From: Candidatus Shapirobacteria bacterium
GTDB taxonomy: Bacteria > Patescibacteriota > Microgenomatia > UBA12405
Direction of reading: 5' to 3'
DNA: 8,469 nt
Assembly (NCBI GenBank): GCA_026395315.1
Contig: JAPLYY010000041.1
Coordinates: 1 to 8,469, forward strand
In this document: positions 6,276 to 8,469 of the stretch, one piece after another
How the letters are laid out: each line of letters begins with the position of its first letter
Numbering within the stretch: the stretch's first letter is position 1
Position numbers and translations under genes: made by a program
Notes under the pieces: model-generated
What the model was told of the DNA's origin: nothing
Database searches by the model: none
The model's input: the letters and a program-made list of their open reading frames with translations, nothing else

Positions 6276-7324
6276 TTATGGCAAAAGAGGTTCGATCAAA
6301 CTTCTAATTTTGCCGAAAAAGCCTGATAATTGAGGCCGGCCTTTTTTGGAGGTATTGTCATCACCTTCGGGATGTTCTTTGAGTTGATACATTAGTAAAC
6401 CGATAGTACTGGTGAATCCGGGGTTGAGGATATCGTCAACCAGGCCGCCAAGTTTGGGAGGGGTGGCAATTCTAAGAGGCAGGGGGATAATTTTACTGCA
6501 TATCTCTTTAAGATTAACGGTTTGGGCGCCGCCACCGGTAACTACCAATCCGGCGGGAATGGTGCCGGAAAAACCACTGCCATCAATTTGATCATAAACA
6601 ATTGTAAAAAGTTCTTCGAGGCGTGGTTTGATAATACCATTAATGGCAGTAGATAAGGAAATTAAATTGTGACGGTGGTAACGCTGCCGCCAATATCAAT
6701 CAGGGCTACCCCCAGTTCTTTTTCGGTATCAGTGAGAGCGGCATAACCGGTGGCTAAACCGGAATAGACTAAATGATTGATTTTTAGGCCGATTTCGTCA
6801 AAACATTTGGTTAAGTTTTTAAGAGCGGGGGTGGAAGCCAAGATTAAGTGGGACTCCAGTTCAAGACGGACGCCGTTCATGCCAATCGGATCAATGACAC
6901 CGTCCTGGCCGTCAACAGTGTACCTTCGGGGAAGACAATGAATTATTTCTTTACCGGTGGGCAGCGGCACGGCTTTAGCGGCTTCGAGAACGCGGTTAAC
7001 GTCATCATGACTGATTTCACCATTGGGACTGCTGATGGCGACAACTCCATGGGAATTGATTGACTCAATATGACTGGCAGCAATGGAGACAGTGGCAGAG
7101 TTGATTTCAAAACCAGCCATTCTTTCGGCCGATTCAAGACTCTGAGTGATTGTCTGAGTAGCCAGATCAAGATTAATTATTTGACCTTTGCGAAAACCGG
7201 CACTAGGGATAGAGGCTACGGCGATAACGTTGAGCCTGCCTTCGGTTTCAAAGTATTGACCAACAATGGTAGTAACTTTAGTGGTGCCAATGTCGATACC
7301 GCTAAAAATTTTGGAATGTTGCAT
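6276..7324 (-). pseudogene. ftsA: Cell division protein FtsA, frameshifted with an internal deletion
   Basis: FtsA is the actin-like ATPase that tethers FtsZ to the membrane. The first frame (7324-6662) encodes 220 residues with GIDIGTTK (9-16), the 1C domain including SHIESINSHGVVAI (84-97), EIIHCLPRRYTVDGQDG (126-142), and the phosphate loop DIGGSVTTVTI (210-220), then stops at TAA. The rest resumes in the -1 frame from about 6668 with 130 residues: INGIIKPRLEELF, VVTGGGAQ, GGLVDDI, STIGLLMYQL, and a C-terminal amphipathic helix GFFGKIRSLIEPLLP like the FtsA membrane-targeting sequence. Compared with E. coli FtsA (420 residues) about 90 residues are absent at the junction, mostly subdomain 2B, which binds the FtsZ tail. 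The total is 350 codons in two frames. Its start overlaps the upstream gene by 23 bases. It is either a real lesion or an assembly deletion. Confidence 0.85.
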
Positions 7325-7685
7325 AAGCCGGACTTGAACTTAAATCAATTAAATTGATATCTGGGGTAATCTTATCGTTTTTAACCATCTTTTGTAAGGC
7401 GGTAACTTGAGACAGAGTATCTTTTTGGAGAGAAATAATAATTTTTAGAGGATGATCATTACCCGAAATGAAAAATTCGGCTTCGTGACGATAACTAAAA
7501 ACGTGAAGATCAAATGGAGTGATTTGGCTTAATCTAAGTTGGTCAGTGAGGGTGGAAATAGTCGAATTGTCAGACGATAAGGGATTAAGCGTCAAAGAAT
7601 GTTGTTGAAAATAATAAAAGAAACCGATTTGGATCGTCAAGAATATTAGGGGAACTATAGGTAAAAAAAACTTAAACCATTTCAT
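7302..7685 (-). CDS. Short FtsQ/DivIB-like single-pass membrane protein
   Basis: This 127-residue protein has a short basic cytoplasmic start (MKWFK), one hydrophobic helix at about 6-26, and roughly 100 residues outside the membrane. The end, with KIIISLQKDTLSQVTALQKM at 81-100 and INLIDLSSSPAYATF at 110-124, resembles the C-terminal beta domain of FtsQ/DivIB, where a helix is followed by an IDLR-type strand. FtsQ links the Z ring to the wall synthesis complex. The usual POTRA domain after the membrane helix is not recognisable, and the protein is about half the usual FtsQ length. Position strongly supports the role: it overlaps murG by 14 bases and ftsA by 23 bases, exactly where ftsQ/divIB sits in dcw clusters. 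The sequence match alone is weak, so I give no symbol. Confidence 0.5.
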   Translation of the reverse strand: MKWFKFFLPIVPLIFLTIQIGFFYYFQQHSLTLNPLSSDNSTISTLTDQLRLSQITPFDLHVFSYRHEAEFFISGNDHPLKIIISLQKDTLSQVTALQKMVKNDKITPDINLIDLSSSPAYATFQNF

Positions 7686-8469
7686 GGATCAACTTAACTA
7701 ATGGGTGGTTAGTAACAGGTGTTTTGATTGGCGGTGGCGATTTAACCTTTAGCAACTTTTTAATCGTCGACAAGAGTAATGAAGAAGTTAGAGTGTCTTG
7801 GTCTAGAGTGATAGTTGTCTGAGGGTGGTCTAAATTAAGCCACTGGGCGTTTAATAATTGTTCGTTTTGTTGAGTACCGGGTAGGGGTATTAAAATGGCT
7901 TTCTTGTTTAATATATCGATTTCCTGGCAGGTGTTGGCACCGGCCCGGCTAATAATTATATCAGCGTGATGAAAAACCCAGCCGATATCGGCGGCGGCAA
8001 CATATTCGGTAGGAAAGTAGTTGGGGTATTGAGAACAAAATTTGGTAGCTTCCGGACAATCATTGATGCCGGTGTGGTGAATTAGGGAATAGTTTTTTAG
8101 GTGTCCGAGTAATTTAAAAATTAAATTATTAATAAAGGATGACCCCTGGTTGCCGCCGGTGATGTAAATTAATGGAATATTCGGGGAAACAAGAGGGCGG
8201 TATTTTGAATCCAGGTGGTTGAATACTTCCCGCCGAATTAGATTACCGGTAATGACAATTTTTTTAGGAGGCAAAGGAACAGTGTTATTATAAGGAAAAG
8301 ATAGCGCAATTTTGTCAACGAAATAGGAATTTATTTTAGTTGACATGCTAATGGTTAGGGTTTGTTCGTGGGTAATGGATTTAATTCGGAATATTTTGGC
8401 GGAGATAATTACCGGAACAGAAATATAACCGCCAAAAGAGACAACTAAGTCGGGTTTAATTTTTTTTAA
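7672..8469 (-). CDS. murG: MurG, lipid II-forming N-acetylglucosaminyltransferase, 5' end outside the window
   Basis: MurG transfers GlcNAc from UDP-GlcNAc to lipid I at the inner face of the membrane, producing lipid II, the substrate of RodA/FtsW. The frame is open to the right edge, giving 265 residues; the ATG at 8346 is internal, because the codons before it encode conserved family sequence (KPDLVVSFGGY, then HEQ). Other motifs, counted from the edge, are VITGNLIRRE (72-81), the GGNQGSS loop at 105-111 (usual GGSQG), and SRAGANTCQE (174-183) in the UDP-GlcNAc site, followed by ILIPLPGTQQNEQLLNAQ with the family's NA pair. About 90 N-terminal residues with the first glycine-rich loop are missing. 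It overlaps the next gene by 14 bases and heads the visible part of the division cluster. The assignment is secure. Confidence 0.95.
   Translation of the reverse strand, partial: LKKIKPDLVVSFGGYISVPVIISAKIFRIKSITHEQTLTISMSTKINSYFVDKIALSFPYNNTVPLPPKKIVITGNLIRREVFNHLDSKYRPLVSPNIPLIYITGGNQGSSFINNLIFKLLGHLKNYSLIHHTGINDCPEATKFCSQYPNYFPTEYVAAADIGWVFHHADIIISRAGANTCQEIDILNKKAILIPLPGTQQNEQLLNAQWLNLDHPQTTITLDQDTLTSSLLLSTIKKLLKVKSPPPIKTPVTNHPLVKLIHEMV

Noticed and set aside
6655..6672. Programmed -1 frameshifting as a way to make full-length FtsA
   Set aside because: The sequence around ACAATTTAATTT does not form an X XXY YYZ heptamer in the reading frame, and the missing 90 or so residues could not be supplied by a frame change.
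8341..8346. ATG at 8346 as the murG start
   Set aside because: The upstream codons in the same frame encode conserved MurG sequence (SFGGY, HEQ), so the gene begins beyond the right edge.

Overview
The window holds nine genes, all on the minus strand, packed with almost no spare DNA. Read in the direction of transcription (right to left) they are murG (5' end cut off), a short ftsQ/divIB-like gene, a broken ftsA, ftsZ, ileS, a rodA/ftsW-type gene, rplU, rpmA and parB (3' end cut off). All long frames are consistent with the standard bacterial code, with no in-frame TGA needed. The compact layout, the overlapping or nearly touching genes, the scarcity of Shine-Dalgarno sequences, a stripped-down FtsQ and the mixed division/wall/ribosomal order suggest a small-genome bacterium of the Candidate Phyla Radiation (Patescibacteria), perhaps Microgenomates. 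This placement is an inference from gene style; no marker tree was made.

Three transcription units can be proposed. Unit 1 (8469 to about 5041) is the end of a division/cell-wall (dcw) cluster: MurG makes lipid II, the FtsQ-like protein is a single-pass divisome protein, FtsA tethers FtsZ to the membrane, and FtsZ forms the ring. It ends at a strong rho-independent terminator. Unit 2 (about 5136 to 1373) carries isoleucyl-tRNA synthetase and, with stop and start sharing a base, a SEDS peptidoglycan polymerase. Unit 3 (about 1355 to the left edge) carries ribosomal proteins L21 and L27 followed by the chromosome-partitioning protein ParB.

The most notable features are two internal losses in otherwise well conserved genes. 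ftsA lacks roughly 90 codons just after its second nucleotide-binding loop and changes frame there; rodA lacks roughly 40 codons in frame just before its last conserved signature. Both could be real lesions or local metagenome-assembly deletions, which reads would decide. Smaller oddities are a Cys in the tubulin signature of FtsZ, -10 boxes placed so close to the rplU and ileS start codons that leaderless mRNAs are likely, and an extended -10 box in front of tandem hairpins in the ileS leader. I found no mobile element, CRISPR array, tRNA, parS-like site or wholly new system.
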